Assembly (NCBI RefSeq): GCF_021117295.1
Contig: NZ_CP088247.1
Coordinates: forward strand, 5,223,001 to 5,287,000
Reading direction: 5' to 3'
From: Methylorubrum sp. B1-46
GTDB lineage: Bacteria > Pseudomonadota > Alphaproteobacteria > Rhizobiales > Beijerinckiaceae
Length of the DNA stretch: 64,000 nt
The notes beneath the pieces were generated by a model. It saw nothing but the letters and a program-made list of their open reading frames with translations, searched no databases and was not told the DNA's origin. The translations under genes were made by a program, and so were the position numbers. This document shows, piece after piece, positions 49,477 to 64,000 of this stretch (positions within the stretch are counted from its first letter, which is position 1; each line of letters starts with the position of its first letter).

Positions 49477-54056
<4,580 letters not shown>

Positions 54057-54082
<26 letters not shown>

Positions 54083-55652
54083 CGTAGAGGGTCTCGAGGG
54101 TGATGAGCGGGAGCTGCCGCTCTCGGGCGAAGCGCTCGGTGTTGGCGCGGGCCTTCCCGCGCACGAAGAACGGGATCTTCTTCAGCTCCTTCTCGGCATC
54201 GGGCGCCCACGGCGCGGTGCGAATCGCGTCGGCACCCTGGATTGGGATGGGGGATGGAACGGGCGCCGACGCGAGGGGAGGAGTCTTCGGCGCCCGTTCC
54301 ACGGCGTCCGCCGTCCCGTTCGGCCGGCGGCCGAGATGAGACGGGGCGGCGCCATCGTGAAATTCGGGATCTTCGCGGAACATCCCGAGGAGATGTTCCT
54401 CCAGCCCCATCATCAGTGGGTGCACGAGGGTGTCGAACAGGACGTTGGCGCCCTCGAAGCCCATCTGCGGCGATTGGCGGGCGGGAAAGTCTTGGACGTG
54501 GATCGGCGCCGAGATCACCGCGCAGGGGATGCCGATCCGCTTGGCGATGTGGCGCTCCATCTGCGTGCCGAGCACGAGTTCGGGGGCTGCCGCCTGGATC
54601 GCCGCCTCGACGTCGAGATAGTCGTCGGTGATCGTCGCCTCGATGCCGTGGAGCGCCGCCTCCGCCCGGACTTCGCGGGCGAATTCGCGGGTATAGGTGC
54701 CGAGACCGACGAGCTTGAAGCCGAGTTCGTGTGCGGCGACGCGGGCGAGAGCCAGCGCGTGGGTGGCGTCACCGAACACGAAGACGCGCTTGCCCGTGAG
54801 GTAGGTCGAATCGACCGACCGGCTGTACCAGGGCAGGCGCGAGGGCGCGTCGGCGAGGACGGGCGCGGGATCGACGCCGGCCAGCGCGGCCACCGCTTCC
54901 ACGAAACGGGTCGTCGCGCCGACGCCGATCGGCACCACATCGACGAAGGGCTGCCGGAACGTCTTTTCGAGGTACTGCGCGGCGCCGCGCGCGACCTCGG
55001 GGTAGAGCACGACGTTGAAGTCGGCTTCACCCAGCCGGACGAGATCGGCGGGCGTAGCGCCCAGCGGCGCGACCACGTTCACCGCGATCCCGAGGTCGTC
55101 GAGGAGGCGCCGGATCTCGATCAGGTCGTCGCGATGGCGGAAGCCGAGCGCAGTGGGGCCGAGGATGTTGCAGGCGGGGCGCCGCCCTTCGCGGGGCGCA
55201 CGCTCGGCCGACACCCCGGCCAGGGCGCGGACCAACCGGTAGAAGGTCTCCGAGGCGCCCCAGTTCTCCTTCTTCTGGTAGGCCGGCAGTTCCAGCGGGA
55301 TCACCGGGATCGGCAGGGCGAGCGCCTTGGCGAGCCCACCCGGATCGTCCTGAATCAGCTCGGCGGTGCAGGAGGCGCCGACGATCATCGCCTGGGGCCG
55401 GAAGCGCGCGTAGGCGGCGGCGACCGCGTCCTTGAAGATCGCGGCGGTGTCGCGTCCGAGATCCTGGGCCTGGAAGGTGGTGTAGGTGACCGGCGGGCGC
55501 TTGGCGCGCCGCTCGATCATCGTGAAGAGCAGGTCGGCGTAGGTGTCGCCCTGGGGGGCATGCAGCACGTAGTGCAGCCCCTCCATCGCGGTGGCGACCC
55601 GCATGGCGCCGATATGCGGCGGTCCCTCATAGGTCCAGACGGTGAGCTGCAT
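54057..55652 (-). CDS. bchB: Light-independent protochlorophyllide reductase subunit B
   Basis: A 531-residue subunit that with BchN forms the nitrogenase-MoFe-like catalytic tetramer reducing ring D without light. It shows [20 protein letters not shown] at the start and the cluster-region motif [16 protein letters not shown]. The C-terminal ~60 residues (after about 410) carry a Pro/Ala-rich linker and then a domain reaching [17 protein letters not shown] 55652, 5 bp after bchN. Confidence 0.96.
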
Positions 55653-55657
55653 GGCCG

Positions 55658-57426
<1,769 letters not shown>

Positions 57427-57507
57427 GGCGTCCGCCCTCGCTCGCGTTGTCGGCCCTGCGCCGCAGAACCTTGGATGGGAGTGAGCGTAGGCTCCGTCGC
57501 TTGAGAG

Positions 57508-57525
57508 TGTCAATCCAGGTTGACG
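57508..57525. promoter_or_regulatory. PpsR/CrtJ-type operator upstream of bchF
   Basis: TGTCAA...TTGACG with 12 bases between TGT and ACG. It matches the PpsR/CrtJ consensus TGT-N12-ACA with one base changed, and the inner TCAA/TTGA symmetry is retained. It lies between divergent bchF and ppaA starts. Confidence 0.7.
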
Positions 57526-57527
57526 GT

Positions 57528-57541
57528 TGTTCGATATTACA
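57528..57541. promoter_or_regulatory. Possible second PpsR half-site pair (TGT-N8-ACA)
   Basis: TGT and ACA separated by eight bases, two bases after the first palindrome. The shorter spacing is not the consensus, so this is weak, but tandem sites are usual for cooperative PpsR binding. Confidence 0.3.
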
Positions 57542-57688
57542 TGTTTCGACCGCGGCTTTGGCTGAAGGGATTGCCAATGGCGGCGGGAAGCGTATCGTTG
57601 GCCTACACGCGTCCGTTGATTTGAGCGTCGCGCGATGCACTAAAATGCGCATTGCCCCGTCGAGCCGCTTCCTCAGGAGGAGACGCCT

Positions 57689-58567
57689 ATGGGTGAGTGG
57701 AGGCATCTCGGCGGGCGCTTCGAACTCCCTGTGGGAGTGCCGGACTGCAGTGTCATGGTGGAGCCGCAGACAGGCTCGGCCGCAGCGTTTGAGCCGGATG
57801 ATTCGGGGATGCGCCGTCAGCTGGCGAGCATCGTCGAGGCCGAGATCCTGCCCCGGCTCATGCTGGTCCACCGGAATCAGGCCCGACCCCAGGCCCCCAC
57901 TTCAGGTCGCCATCCAGCACCTGATGAGGTTGAGCGCCTTTGCGAGTTGCTCCTCGCGCGCACCGACACCGATCTCGCCCACCACCTGCTGCAGTTCCTC
58001 GACGCGGGGCTGTCGCTCGAGAGCGTGTTGGTCGAGCTGCTCGCGCCCGTGGCTCGTCATCTGGGCCGCCTCTGGGAAGAGGACGCCTGTGATTTCGTCG
58101 ACGTGTCCCTGGCGCTTGGTCGGCTTCAGGTGGCGGCACACGATCTGTGTGCGCAGTTCGAGGACGAGACCAGCGGTCCTTCCGGACGCAGCATCCTTCT
58201 GCTTCCATGCCCCGGCGAGACGCATGTCTTCTCGCTCTCGCTGATGGCAAGCATCTTCCGAGAATCGGGGTGGGATGTGACAACCTGTGTCGGATCGGAT
58301 TGCGATGGGCTGATCCGATCGGAGTGGTTCGACATCGTCGGACTCACGCTGTCGTGCGACGTCTTCCTGCCCAGCCTTCCGACGCTGATCCACAGCCTGC
58401 GCGAGGCTTCCCGCAATTCGGGGCTTAAGGTGCTGGTCGGCGGCCCTTACTTTGTCCGGAATCCGAGTCACGTACGCCTCGTTGGCGCCGACGGAACTGC
58501 GGAAGATGGGCGGCTTGCCCCTCTGATCGCAGAAAGCTTGCTTGAAATGCGGACCCGACCCTGTTGA
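57689..58567 (+). CDS. ppaA: PpaA/AerR-type cobalamin-binding photosynthesis regulator
   Basis: A 292-residue antirepressor-type protein. The helical B12 cap shows LLAPVARHLGRLWEEDACDF and VSLALGRLQ, and the Rossmann cobalamin domain shows LLPCPGETHVFSLSLMA with candidate cobalamin His179, then VGLTLSC and KVLVGGPYF. PpaA/AerR modulates PpsR/CrtJ in response to light or oxygen via B12. ATG 57689. It precedes ppsR by 30 bp, the usual pairing. Confidence 0.9.
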   Translation: MGEWRHLGGRFELPVGVPDCSVMVEPQTGSAAAFEPDDSGMRRQLASIVEAEILPRLMLVHRNQARPQAPTSGRHPAPDEVERLCELLLARTDTDLAHHLLQFLDAGLSLESVLVELLAPVARHLGRLWEEDACDFVDVSLALGRLQVAAHDLCAQFEDETSGPSGRSILLLPCPGETHVFSLSLMASIFRESGWDVTTCVGSDCDGLIRSEWFDIVGLTLSCDVFLPSLPTLIHSLREASRNSGLKVLVGGPYFVRNPSHVRLVGADGTAEDGRLAPLIAESLLEMRTRPC

Positions 58568-58597
58568 TAAGGACGGCTTCCGCGCCCTCACGAAGTA

Positions 58598-60055
58598 TTG
58601 ACCTTGAGCAGCTTGGCGAGCCCTTCTCCCTGGCGCCCTTCCCCGGCGCTGCAACAGGCGGCCGGTCTCCTCGACGGGGAGACCACCGGGCTGCTGATCG
58701 CTGCGACCTCCGATCTGTCCCTCGTGGTCGATGATCGCGGGATCATCCGCGATACCTCATCCGGCCGGTCCGATTTCGAGGGTCAGGGCATCGAAACCTG
58801 GCTCGGCAAACCGTGGATCGACACGGTCACGATCGAGAGTCGGCCGAAGATCGATGCGCTGCTGCGCGACGCCGCGCCCGGCACCATGACCCGTTGGCGG
58901 CAGGTCAACCACCCCTCGCCCACCGGCACGGACCTGCCGATTCGCTACGCGACGCTCCGCCCGAACAAGGACGGCCCGATCATCGTGATCGGCCAGGACC
59001 TTCGGGCGACGGCCGCACTGCAGCGGCGTCTGGCCGAAACCCAGCAGGCCTTAGAGCGCGATTACGACCGCCTCCGCTCTGCCGAGACGCGCTACAAGCT
59101 GCTGTTCCAGCTCTCCGGCGAGCCGGTGCTGGTGGTCGATGCGGGCACCCGGCGCGTCACCGAGATCAACCCGGCGGCCATGCGGTTGCTCGGTCGTCCG
59201 CAGAAGCGCGTGATCGGCCAGGACGCCGCCGATCTGTTCGATGCCGGCAGCCTGCGGGACTTGCAGGCCCTGTTCGCCGGCCTGCGCGTCACCGGCCAGG
59301 CGGCGGATCTCGTCGTGCCGTTGACCGGCGGGCGGGGTGACGTCCGCGTCTCCGCCTCCCTGTTCCGTGGCGAGGGGACGACCTCCGTTCTGGTGCGCCT
59401 TGCACCGCTCGCGCCGGTGAGGCCGGAGCGTGTCGCGGTCGGCGGCGCGCTCGACGTGATCCAGCGCATGCCCGAGGGCTTCGTCGTCACCGACGCCGCA
59501 CGCCGCATCCTCACCGTCAACGGCGCCTTCCTCGATCTGGCCCAGCACGCCACCGAGGAGCAGGTGCGCGGACGGACGCTGGATAGCTGGCTCGGCCGCG
59601 AGGAGACCGACGCACTGTCGCTGTTCGCGATGCTGCGCGATCACGGCTCTGTGCGTCACTTCCCGACCGTGGTGCGGGGCCAGTACGGATCGTTGGAAGA
59701 GGTCGAGGTCGCCGCCGTCGCCACCTCCCATGCCGAGCAGCCGTGTTTCGGTTTTACCCTCCGCGCGACGCCCCGGCGTGCCGCCCCCGTTCACGTGGTC
59801 GGCACGACCCACGACCTACCACGCTCCGTCGAACAGATGACCGAGTTGGTCGGACGCGTCTCGATGAAGGCGCTCGTGCGTGAGACGACCGACCTCATCG
59901 AAAAGCTGTGCATCGAGGCGGCCCTCCGGATCACCCGCGATAACCGCGCTTCGGCAGCGGAAATGCTCGGTCTCAGCCGGCAGGGTCTCTATGCGAAGAT
60001 GCGGCGCTACGGCATCGGCGATCTCGATGCCAGCGACCCTGAGTTGACGTCCTGA
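58598..60055 (+). CDS. ppsR: PpsR/CrtJ transcriptional regulator of photosynthesis genes
   Basis: A 485-residue repressor with an N-terminal domain, a long Q-linker helix (about 137-165), two PAS domains (about 165-275 and 285-390) and a C-terminal Fis-type HTH (about 445-472, EMLGLSRQGLYAKMRRYG). TTG 58598 is the start; TTG 58604 is an alternative. Only two Cys occur, at 383 and 438. Cys438, in LCIEAAL before the HTH, matches the redox Cys of other PpsR, but the partner Cys in the first PAS region is missing. It would bind TGT-N12-ACA sites such as those at 57508 and 60131. Confidence 0.93.
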   Translation: MTLSSLASPSPWRPSPALQQAAGLLDGETTGLLIAATSDLSLVVDDRGIIRDTSSGRSDFEGQGIETWLGKPWIDTVTIESRPKIDALLRDAAPGTMTRWRQVNHPSPTGTDLPIRYATLRPNKDGPIIVIGQDLRATAALQRRLAETQQALERDYDRLRSAETRYKLLFQLSGEPVLVVDAGTRRVTEINPAAMRLLGRPQKRVIGQDAADLFDAGSLRDLQALFAGLRVTGQAADLVVPLTGGRGDVRVSASLFRGEGTTSVLVRLAPLAPVRPERVAVGGALDVIQRMPEGFVVTDAARRILTVNGAFLDLAQHATEEQVRGRTLDSWLGREETDALSLFAMLRDHGSVRHFPTVVRGQYGSLEEVEVAAVATSHAEQPCFGFTLRATPRRAAPVHVVGTTHDLPRSVEQMTELVGRVSMKALVRETTDLIEKLCIEAALRITRDNRASAAEMLGLSRQGLYAKMRRYGIGDLDASDPELTS

Positions 60056-60130
60056 ACCGCAGCGCCGGAAATTTGCATTATAATTCTGATTTTCCGATCG
60101 CGGTGGAAAAGCAATTTAGTTCAACCCCAG

Positions 60131-60148
60131 TGTAAAGCCTGATTGACA
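60131..60148. promoter_or_regulatory. PpsR/CrtJ-type operator upstream of bchG
   Basis: TGT-AAAGCCTGATTG-ACA, a perfect TGT-N12-ACA, 31 bp before the bchG start, inside a locally AT-richer stretch (60065-60150). It indicates a separate PpsR-controlled promoter for bchG-bchP. Confidence 0.75.
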
Positions 60149-60178
60149 CATCATGTCCGGCACCGGTAGCGTTCGGGT

Positions 60179-61066
60179 ATGGCAACGCCCGCACCGAGTG
60201 CCGTCGTCGAGCTTCTCAAGCCGATCACATGGTTCGCACCGATGTGGGCCTTCGGCTGCGGAGTGATCTCGTCCGGCCATGCTCCCACAGGACAATGGCC
60301 GGTCATCGCGGCGGGGGTGGTGCTGGCCGGGCCGCTGGTCTGCGCCACGAGCCAAGCGACCAACGATTGGTTCGACCGCCACGTCGACGCCATCAACGAG
60401 CCGAATCGTCCCATTCCGTCCGGTCGCATTCCCGGCCGCTGGGGGCTCTATCTCGCGGCCGGCTGGACGATCCTGTCGCTGATCGTCGCCGCGATGCTTG
60501 GTCCCTGGATCCTCGGCGCGGCCCTGTTCGGGCTCGTGCTCGCCTGGATCTACTCCGCGCCGCCGCTCCGGCTGAAGCGCAACGGCTGGTGGGGCAATTC
60601 CGCGGTGGCCCTCTGCTACGAGGGGCTACCCTGGTTCACCGGCGCGGCGGTGATGGCCGCTTCGATGCCCGACGAGCGGGTGCTCCTCGTTGCCCTGCTC
60701 TATTCCGTCGGCGCCCACGGCATCATGACCCTCAACGACTTCAAGTCGGTGGAAGGCGACCGGGCCATGGGCCTTCGCTCGCTGCCGGTGCAACTCGGCT
60801 CCGAACGTGCGGCGCGCTTCGCCTGCCTCGTCATGGCCCTGCCGCAGGTCGCTGTGATGGTGCTGCTCTTCGCCTGGGAGCGTCCCTGGCACGCGACGCT
60901 GGTTGCCGCCCTGCTCGCCGGGCAACTCGCACTGATGGCACACTTTCTGAAATCGCCGCGCGCCCGCGCCGCTTGGTACAACGGCACCGGCACCACGCTC
61001 TACGTTCTCGGCATGCTGGCCTCGGCTTTCGCCCTGCGCCCGCTCGTGCAAGGGCTGGCGCCATGA
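60179..61066 (+). CDS. bchG: Bacteriochlorophyll synthase (prenyltransferase)
   Basis: A 295-residue UbiA-family membrane enzyme esterifying bacteriochlorophyllide with geranylgeranyl diphosphate. Prenyl-binding motifs are CATSQATNDWFDRHVDAIN-like (N-D-x2-D) and GIMTLNDFKSVEGD. About nine helices are seen. ATG 60179. Its TGA overlaps the next gene's ATG (ATGA), so bchG, the BCD transporter and bchP are one operon. Confidence 0.96.
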   Translation: MATPAPSAVVELLKPITWFAPMWAFGCGVISSGHAPTGQWPVIAAGVVLAGPLVCATSQATNDWFDRHVDAINEPNRPIPSGRIPGRWGLYLAAGWTILSLIVAAMLGPWILGAALFGLVLAWIYSAPPLRLKRNGWWGNSAVALCYEGLPWFTGAAVMAASMPDERVLLVALLYSVGAHGIMTLNDFKSVEGDRAMGLRSLPVQLGSERAARFACLVMALPQVAVMVLLFAWERPWHATLVAALLAGQLALMAHFLKSPRARAAWYNGTGTTLYVLGMLASAFALRPLVQGLAP

Positions 61067-62427
61067 GCCGCGCCGCCCTCGCTTTTCCCCGATCGTTCTC
61101 CTGGCTCCAGATCGTCCGGCTCGGTCTGGTTCAGACCGCGCTCGGCGCGGTCGTGGTTCTGATGACCTCCACGATCAACCGGGTCATGGTGGTGGAACTG
61201 GCCCTGCCGGCGATCGTGCCCGGCGGCCTCGTCGCCCTGCACTATGCCACGCAGGTGTTGCGGCCGCGCTGGGGCTACGGCTCGGATGTCGGCGGACGGC
61301 GCACGCCGTGGATCGTCGGCGGCATGGCCGCGCTCTGCCTCGGCGGATTCGGCGCTGCGGCGGCGACGGCGCTGGCCGAAACTCACGTCGCGGCCGGGCT
61401 GGCGCTCGCGGTGCTGTCGTTCCTGCTCGTCGGCATGGGCGCGGGCGCGGCGGGCACCTCGCTCCTCGTCCTGCTCGCGACCGGGGTGGAAGCCGGGCGC
61501 CGGGGTGCGGCAGCGACGATCGTCTGGGTGATGATGATCGCCGGCTTCGCCGTCACTGCGCCACTCGCGGGGCACTTCCTCGATCCGTTCTCCGGTGGGC
61601 GGCTGATGGCTGTCTCCGGCACCGTCTCGATGATCGCTTTCGCGGTCGCCGTCCTTGCGGTCGCCGGCATCGAGCTGCAGCGGGACAGCTCTCCGGCCGC
61701 GCAGGTCGAAAAGAAGCCGCCATTCCGCGCCGTGCTCGCGCAGGTGCTGGCCGAGCCCGCCGCGCGGCGCTTCACCCTGTTCATCTTCGTCTCGATGCTC
61801 GCCTACAGCGCGCAGGAACTGATCCTCGAACCCTATGCCGGTCTCGTCTTCGCGATGACGCCAGGGGCGACGACCAAGCTCGCGGGCCTCCAGCACGGCG
61901 GCGTGCTCGCCGGCATGCTGTTCGTCGCCGGCGTCACCGTCTTCGTCGGCGGCCCGATTCTCGGCTCGCTCAAGCTCTGGACGGCGGTCGGCTGCGCGCT
62001 GTCCGCTGCGGCGCTGGGGGCCATCGCCTTCGGACCCGTCGGGCCGGACTTTCCGTTGCGGGCGGCGGTGGCCGGACTCGGCTTCGGCAACGGCGTCTAC
62101 GCCGTGGCAGCGATCGGCTCGATGATGGCGCTCGCCGGACGCGGCGGCGAGGCCGAGCGCGGCACCCGCATGGGCGTCTGGGGCGCGGCCCAGGGCGTCG
62201 CCTTCGGCGCGGGCGGCTTCCTCGGCACGCTCGCGGTCGATCTCGCTCGCCTCGTCGCCTCTGCGCCGGTCTATGCCTACGCCGCGGTCTTCGCGCTCGA
62301 AGGCGTCCTGTTCCTCGTCGCCCTGGCGATCAGCCTGCGTGTCGAGCACGTCACCGTCGCTCGTCGGCAGAACCCGCTGACCGAAACGGCCTCCTTTCAG
62401 CTCAATCCCGGCTTCGAGGCGAGGTAG
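61063..62427 (+). CDS. BCD-family MFS transporter (PucC/LhaA relative)
   Basis: A 454-residue, 12-helix protein between bchG and bchP, the place of the 'bch2'/orf428 genes of purple bacteria. It shows MTSTINRVMVVELALPAI, RPRWGYGSDVGGRRTPWIVGG and MGVWGAAQGVAFGAGG. It is a paralogue of LhaA at 47303-48748 and probably handles bacteriochlorophyll during complex assembly. The start is ATG 61063; the long upstream frame overlapping bchG is a shadow. Confidence 0.9.
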   Translation: MSRAALAFPRSFSWLQIVRLGLVQTALGAVVVLMTSTINRVMVVELALPAIVPGGLVALHYATQVLRPRWGYGSDVGGRRTPWIVGGMAALCLGGFGAAAATALAETHVAAGLALAVLSFLLVGMGAGAAGTSLLVLLATGVEAGRRGAAATIVWVMMIAGFAVTAPLAGHFLDPFSGGRLMAVSGTVSMIAFAVAVLAVAGIELQRDSSPAAQVEKKPPFRAVLAQVLAEPAARRFTLFIFVSMLAYSAQELILEPYAGLVFAMTPGATTKLAGLQHGGVLAGMLFVAGVTVFVGGPILGSLKLWTAVGCALSAAALGAIAFGPVGPDFPLRAAVAGLGFGNGVYAVAAIGSMMALAGRGGEAERGTRMGVWGAAQGVAFGAGGFLGTLAVDLARLVASAPVYAYAAVFALEGVLFLVALAISLRVEHVTVARRQNPLTETASFQLNPGFEAR

Positions 62428-62431
62428 CGCC

Positions 62432-63625
62432 ATGGCACACCACGACGCTTGCGAGATCTTCGACGTCGTGGTGGTGGGCGGAGGCCCGGCCGGAGCGACC
62501 GCGGCCGCGGATCTCGCGACTGCTGGGCATCGGGTGCTGCTTCTCGACAAGGCCGGGCGAATCAAGCCCTGCGGCGGCGCCATCCCGCCGCGGCTGATCC
62601 GCGACTTCGCGATCCCCGATGCGCTTCTCGTCGCCCGCATCCGCAGCGCCCGGATGGTCGCACCGAGCGCGCGCCACGTCGACATGCCAGTCGGCGAGGG
62701 TTTCGTCGGCATGGTCGACCGCGAGCATTTCGACCCGTTTCTGCGTGAGCGCGCCGTGCAGGCCGGGGTGGAGCTGCGCGACGGCCTGTTCGAGCGCATG
62801 GCCCGAGAGGAGCCGGGCCTCGCCACGATCCACTACCGCAACGGCAAGGCGGGCGAGGAGAGCCGGGTTCGGGCGCGGCTCGTCATCGGTGCCGACGGGG
62901 CAACCTCCGCGGTCGGACGGGCCGAGATTCCGGGGCACGCCCGGATGCGGCAGGTCTTCGCCTATCACGAGATCGTCCGGCGCCCCACGGACGCCGCGCA
63001 TGATGGGGCGCGCTGCGACGTCTATTACCAGGGCCGTCTCTCACCCGACTTCTACGCCTGGATCTTCCCGCACGGCGAGACCGTCAGCGTCGGCACCGGC
63101 AGTGCCCGCAAGGGTTTCTCCCTGCGCGGCGCGATTCGTGACCTGCGCGCCGGAACCGGCCTCGACGCCTGCGAGACGATCCGACGGGAAGGCGCGCCGA
63201 TCCCCCTCAAGCCGCTGCGGCGCTGGGACAACGGGCGCGACGTGCTGCTCGCGGGCGATGCCGCGGGCGTCGTCGCGCCGGCCTCCGGTGAAGGCATCTA
63301 TTACGCGATGCTCGGCGGGCGCCTCGCGGCGGAGGCGGCCGGGGCCTTCCTCGTGACGGGCGAGGCCCGTGCCCTGGCCCAGGCGCGCAAGCGCTTCATG
63401 CGGCTGCACGGGCGCGTCTTCTGGATTCTCGGGATGATGCAGTGGGTCTGGTACCGCAGCGACGCCCTGCGCGAGCGCTTCGTCGCGATCTGCAAGGATA
63501 GGGACGTCCAGCAACTCACCTGGGACGCCTACATGAACAAGGAGCTGGTGCGCGCGAAGCCCGCCGCGCATGCGCGGATCTTCTTCAAGGATCTCGCCCA
63601 CCTGTTCCGCTGGGTCTCGCCGTGA
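62432..63625 (+). CDS. bchP: Geranylgeranyl reductase
   Basis: A 397-residue FAD enzyme reducing the geranylgeranyl tail of bacteriochlorophyll to phytyl. It shows the FAD motif DVVVVGGGPAGATAAADLA, the family motif KPCGGAIPPRLIRDF and VLLAGDAAGVVAPASGEGI. ATG 62432, 4 bp after the transporter. Its stop overlaps the tspO start (GTGA). Confidence 0.96.
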   Translation: MAHHDACEIFDVVVVGGGPAGATAAADLATAGHRVLLLDKAGRIKPCGGAIPPRLIRDFAIPDALLVARIRSARMVAPSARHVDMPVGEGFVGMVDREHFDPFLRERAVQAGVELRDGLFERMAREEPGLATIHYRNGKAGEESRVRARLVIGADGATSAVGRAEIPGHARMRQVFAYHEIVRRPTDAAHDGARCDVYYQGRLSPDFYAWIFPHGETVSVGTGSARKGFSLRGAIRDLRAGTGLDACETIRREGAPIPLKPLRRWDNGRDVLLAGDAAGVVAPASGEGIYYAMLGGRLAAEAAGAFLVTGEARALAQARKRFMRLHGRVFWILGMMQWVWYRSDALRERFVAICKDRDVQQLTWDAYMNKELVRAKPAAHARIFFKDLAHLFRWVSP

Positions 63626-64000
63626 ACGGCCTGCTCGCCGGCGGCTGGGGCCCGCCCGTCGTCGCCGGCCTCATCGCTCTCACCATTGCCGTGGCGGGCG
63701 GAATCGCGACGCGGACCGACGACTGGTACCGCCGCCTGCGCGTTCCCGGCTGGAAGCCGCCGGACTGGGCCTTCGGCCCGGTCTGGGCCGTGATCTTCGC
63801 CCTCACGACTGCCTCGGCCATCATCGCCTGGAACGCCGATCCCGAACCAGCGGCGCGCTTGCGGCTCGTCGCCGTCTTTGCCGTCAACGGTGTGCTCAAC
63901 ATCGCCTGGAGCGTCATCTTCTTCCGTCTGCGCCGGCCCGATTGGGCGTTCGCCGAGGTGCTGCTATTCTGGCTCTCGATCCTCGCCGTGGTGCTCGCGG
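63622..64000 (+). CDS. tspO: TspO/MBR-family tryptophan-rich sensory protein (partial)
   Basis: The 5' part (126 codons) of a TspO/CrtK protein; the rest lies beyond the window. GTG 63622 overlaps the bchP stop. The family signature PGWKPPDWAFGPVW and the WSVIFFRLRRPDWAF helix are present. In Rhodobacter, TspO is an outer-membrane tetrapyrrole-linked regulator of photosynthesis gene expression. Its place after bchP matches that role. Confidence 0.9.
   Translation, partial: MNGLLAGGWGPPVVAGLIALTIAVAGGIATRTDDWYRRLRVPGWKPPDWAFGPVWAVIFALTTASAIIAWNADPEPAARLRLVAVFAVNGVLNIAWSVIFFRLRRPDWAFAEVLLFWLSILAVVLA

Larger units (their letters stand above)
57427..57688. promoter_or_regulatory. Divergent promoter region bchF / ppaA
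   Basis: 262 bp controlling both arms of the photosynthesis cluster. It holds the PpsR-type sites at 57508-57525 and 57528-57541 and is less GC-rich than the genes. Confidence 0.7.

Overview
The window is high-GC alphaproteobacterial chromosome. It reads most like a pink-pigmented facultative methylotroph of the Methylobacterium/Methylorubrum group. I infer this from recognised protein families and gene order, not from a database search. The signs are a bacteriochlorophyll and reaction-centre gene cluster with the oxygen-dependent cyclase AcsF, a Shemin-type 5-aminolevulinate synthase, a coenzyme-B12 methylmalonyl-CoA mutase, a MucR/Ros regulator, a CIRCE-controlled groESL operon and a TTG-started clpA behind clpS. 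I see no tRNA, rRNA, CRISPR array, insertion sequence or prophage.

Layout. From 1 to about 41.8 kb lies a mosaic of mostly short transcription units. Envelope and cell-wall genes: an L,D-transpeptidase (167-1945), a class A penicillin-binding protein (10601-12790), a D,D-carboxypeptidase with a SPOR domain (36564-38048), a DegS-like protease (34487-35671), a flippase (21215-22690) and a GDP-mannose enzyme (28285-29718). Stress and proteostasis genes: dps, groES-groEL with CIRCE, clpS-clpA and a membrane J-protein. Metabolism and transport: acyl-CoA synthetase/acetyltransferase, class II aldolase, glcE, glpD, mcmA, a PiT phosphate transporter, and a CorA-type transporter interrupted by an in-frame TAA. 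Regulators and less usual genes: MucR with incomplete zinc ligands, a membrane-anchored Mrr-like nuclease, a membrane cyclase-homology protein with atypical specificity residues, and an orphan ParA ATPase overlapping a lysine-tailed partner.

From 41.8 to 64 kb lies the photosynthesis gene cluster in two divergent arms. The minus arm reads bchF-bchN-bchB-bchH-bchL-bchM-lhaA-puhA-puhB-puhC-bciE(like)-acsF-puhE-hemA. Many of its genes overlap by 1-4 bp, so it looks like one superoperon. The plus arm reads ppaA/aerR-ppsR, then bchG-(BCD-family MFS)-bchP-tspO, with tspO cut by the window end. PpsR/CrtJ-type palindromes sit in the bchF/ppaA divergent promoter (57508-57525) and just before bchG (60131-60148).

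How the genes work together. HemA makes the tetrapyrrole precursor. BchH, BchM, AcsF with its probable subunit BciE, BchL/N/B, BchF, BchG and BchP cover Mg insertion (H subunit only), methylation, cyclisation, dark protochlorophyllide reduction, vinyl hydration, esterification and phytyl reduction. PuhA is the reaction-centre H subunit. PuhB, PuhC, PuhE, LhaA and the second BCD transporter serve assembly, and PpsR with PpaA regulates. BchI/D, BchC/X/Y/Z, puf and crt genes are not in this window, so the cluster continues beyond 64 kb or is split on the chromosome.
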